Shown here: positions 20,282-20,772 of the stretch, piece by piece
How positions within the stretch are numbered: position 1 is the first letter of the stretch
Layout: every line of letters begins with the position of its first letter
The notes under the pieces: generated by a model
Seen by the model: only the letters and a program-made list of their open reading frames with translations
Told to the model about the DNA's origin: nothing
Database searches by the model: none
Position numbers and translations under genes: made by a program
Assembly: GCA_004352715.1 (NCBI GenBank)
Contig: SCFE01000003.1
Span: 3,802,615 to 3,823,386, forward strand
Direction: 5' to 3'
Origin: Hofstenia miamia
Taxonomy: Eukaryota > Xenacoelomorpha > Acoela
Length of the DNA: 20,772 nucleotides

Positions 20282-20772
20282 TTATATTGAATGAAAATTC
20301 AAAAAGCAGTTTTGTTTTTTGTTCAAACAGAGTCGAATTTTGCATTTTGTGCAGGTGATGTCTGTTTTGGCATTGTGGCAATGTCTGCATCTATCTCTTT
20401 TCTCACTAAACTCTGGCAAATGTGCAACTTGATCTTTCTGTACAGCTGCAGTTGGTAGTGAAACAACAGAGTTTCTTTTATTTAGTTGTTCCTGCTGCAA
20501 TTGCTGGACAGAATACCTACCTAAAAATAAAGTAGTAATATAAATATATTAGAGTAACCTTTATCTTTCTACATTTGATGAATCCTTCTGCTACTTCCAC
20601 TCGGAATTTTTTAAGAGGACAATCCTTTTCTAATTGTCTCAATAGTATCCAAGAATTTACAATGCATGCATCTAGTAAAAAATAGAATATATACATATAC
20701 CATCTGCTTGAAATAATGCCTGGACGATATAAAGAACAAAATCTGTCAAAGTGGTCAATTCCTCCCATGCAT
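20282..20772 (-). CDS. piggyBac-like transposase, C-terminal part (partial)
   Basis: PiggyBac transposases excise and insert DNA at TTAA through a DDD RNase H-like core. The part seen starts at the window edge with MGGIDHFDRFCSLYRPG; its GGID Asp corresponds to the third catalytic Asp. It continues SSRWYMYIFYFLLDACIVNS and FRVEVAEGFI. The frame then breaks at about 20570 and resumes at 20513 with RYSVQQLQQEQ. It ends in the Cys-rich domain that binds the ends: RCRHC (C-x2-C), CTKC (C-x2-C), LCLNKKQNC and a final FH, with the stop at 20282. The break looks like a small intron: T|GTAGAA near 20564 to TTTATTTTTAG at 20521 would keep frame. A frameshift is the alternative. No other damage is seen, so the copy may be young or domesticated. 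Confidence 0.82.

Larger units (their letters stand above)
20075..20772 (-). mobile_element. piggyBac-like transposon, 3' end, running off the window
   Basis: A TTAA target site (20075-20078) is followed by CCTCTCAGCGCCCAAGGG, a piggyBac-type terminal sequence (TTAA-CC...). About 200 bp inside lies the C-terminal end of a piggyBac transposase on the minus strand. The other end, and most of the transposase, are beyond the right edge. Confidence 0.82.

Overview
The window is nuclear DNA from an animal, most likely an invertebrate. It is strongly AT-rich, has spliceosomal introns with GT...AG ends and T-rich acceptors, two conserved animal housekeeping genes, and a dense layer of decayed transposons of several classes. 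The species cannot be fixed from the sequence. A decayed protein at 12022-12900 resembles a mobile-gene family I associate with arthropod predicted proteomes, which makes an arthropod a reasonable guess only.

Two genes are real and look intact, both on the minus strand. NOL10 (yeast Enp2 orthologue, a WD40/NUC153 nucleolar ribosome-assembly factor) is encoded by three exons, 9351-9029, 8406-8159 and 5957-4573. These join in frame into a 651-residue protein. SNRPG (spliceosomal Sm protein G) is a single coding exon at 15044-14808, 78 residues. Both start codons sit one base after a T-rich AG, so each mRNA probably has a splice acceptor immediately before the ATG, by cis-splicing of a 5' UTR intron or by spliced-leader trans-splicing.

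Layout. 1-1470: two oppositely oriented non-LTR retrotransposon (CR1/L2-like) fragments; the left one has an open frame to the window edge, the right one is decayed and carries a 2A-like peptide. A perfect 46-bp inverted repeat joins them. 1625-3047: a decayed Tc1-like element with IR/DR-style ends. 3172-3530 and 14165-14510: an inverted pair of copies of one unidentified repeat. 4221-4300: a weak tRNA-like SINE remnant. 4573-9351: NOL10, whose second intron holds a 592-bp non-autonomous hAT element with recognisable ends and an almost perfect 8-bp target-site duplication. 9732-9788: an assembly gap inside a poly-G tract. 9789-12021: nothing recognised. 12022-12900: the unnamed mobile-protein fossil. 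14808-15044: SNRPG. 15048-17487: nothing recognised. 17488-18484: decayed THAP and possible DDE_Tnp_4 transposase fragments. 18485-20074: AT-rich sequence with a short tandem repeat. 20075-20772: the 3' end of a piggyBac element with its terminal TTAA, running off the right edge.

The two genes act in general RNA biology (ribosome assembly and splicing) but nothing here shows that they are co-transcribed; 5.4 kb lies between them. I found no clearly new biological system. The most interesting points are the shared splice-acceptor/start-codon arrangement, the unnamed mobile-gene fossil and the inverted-repeat LINE junction.
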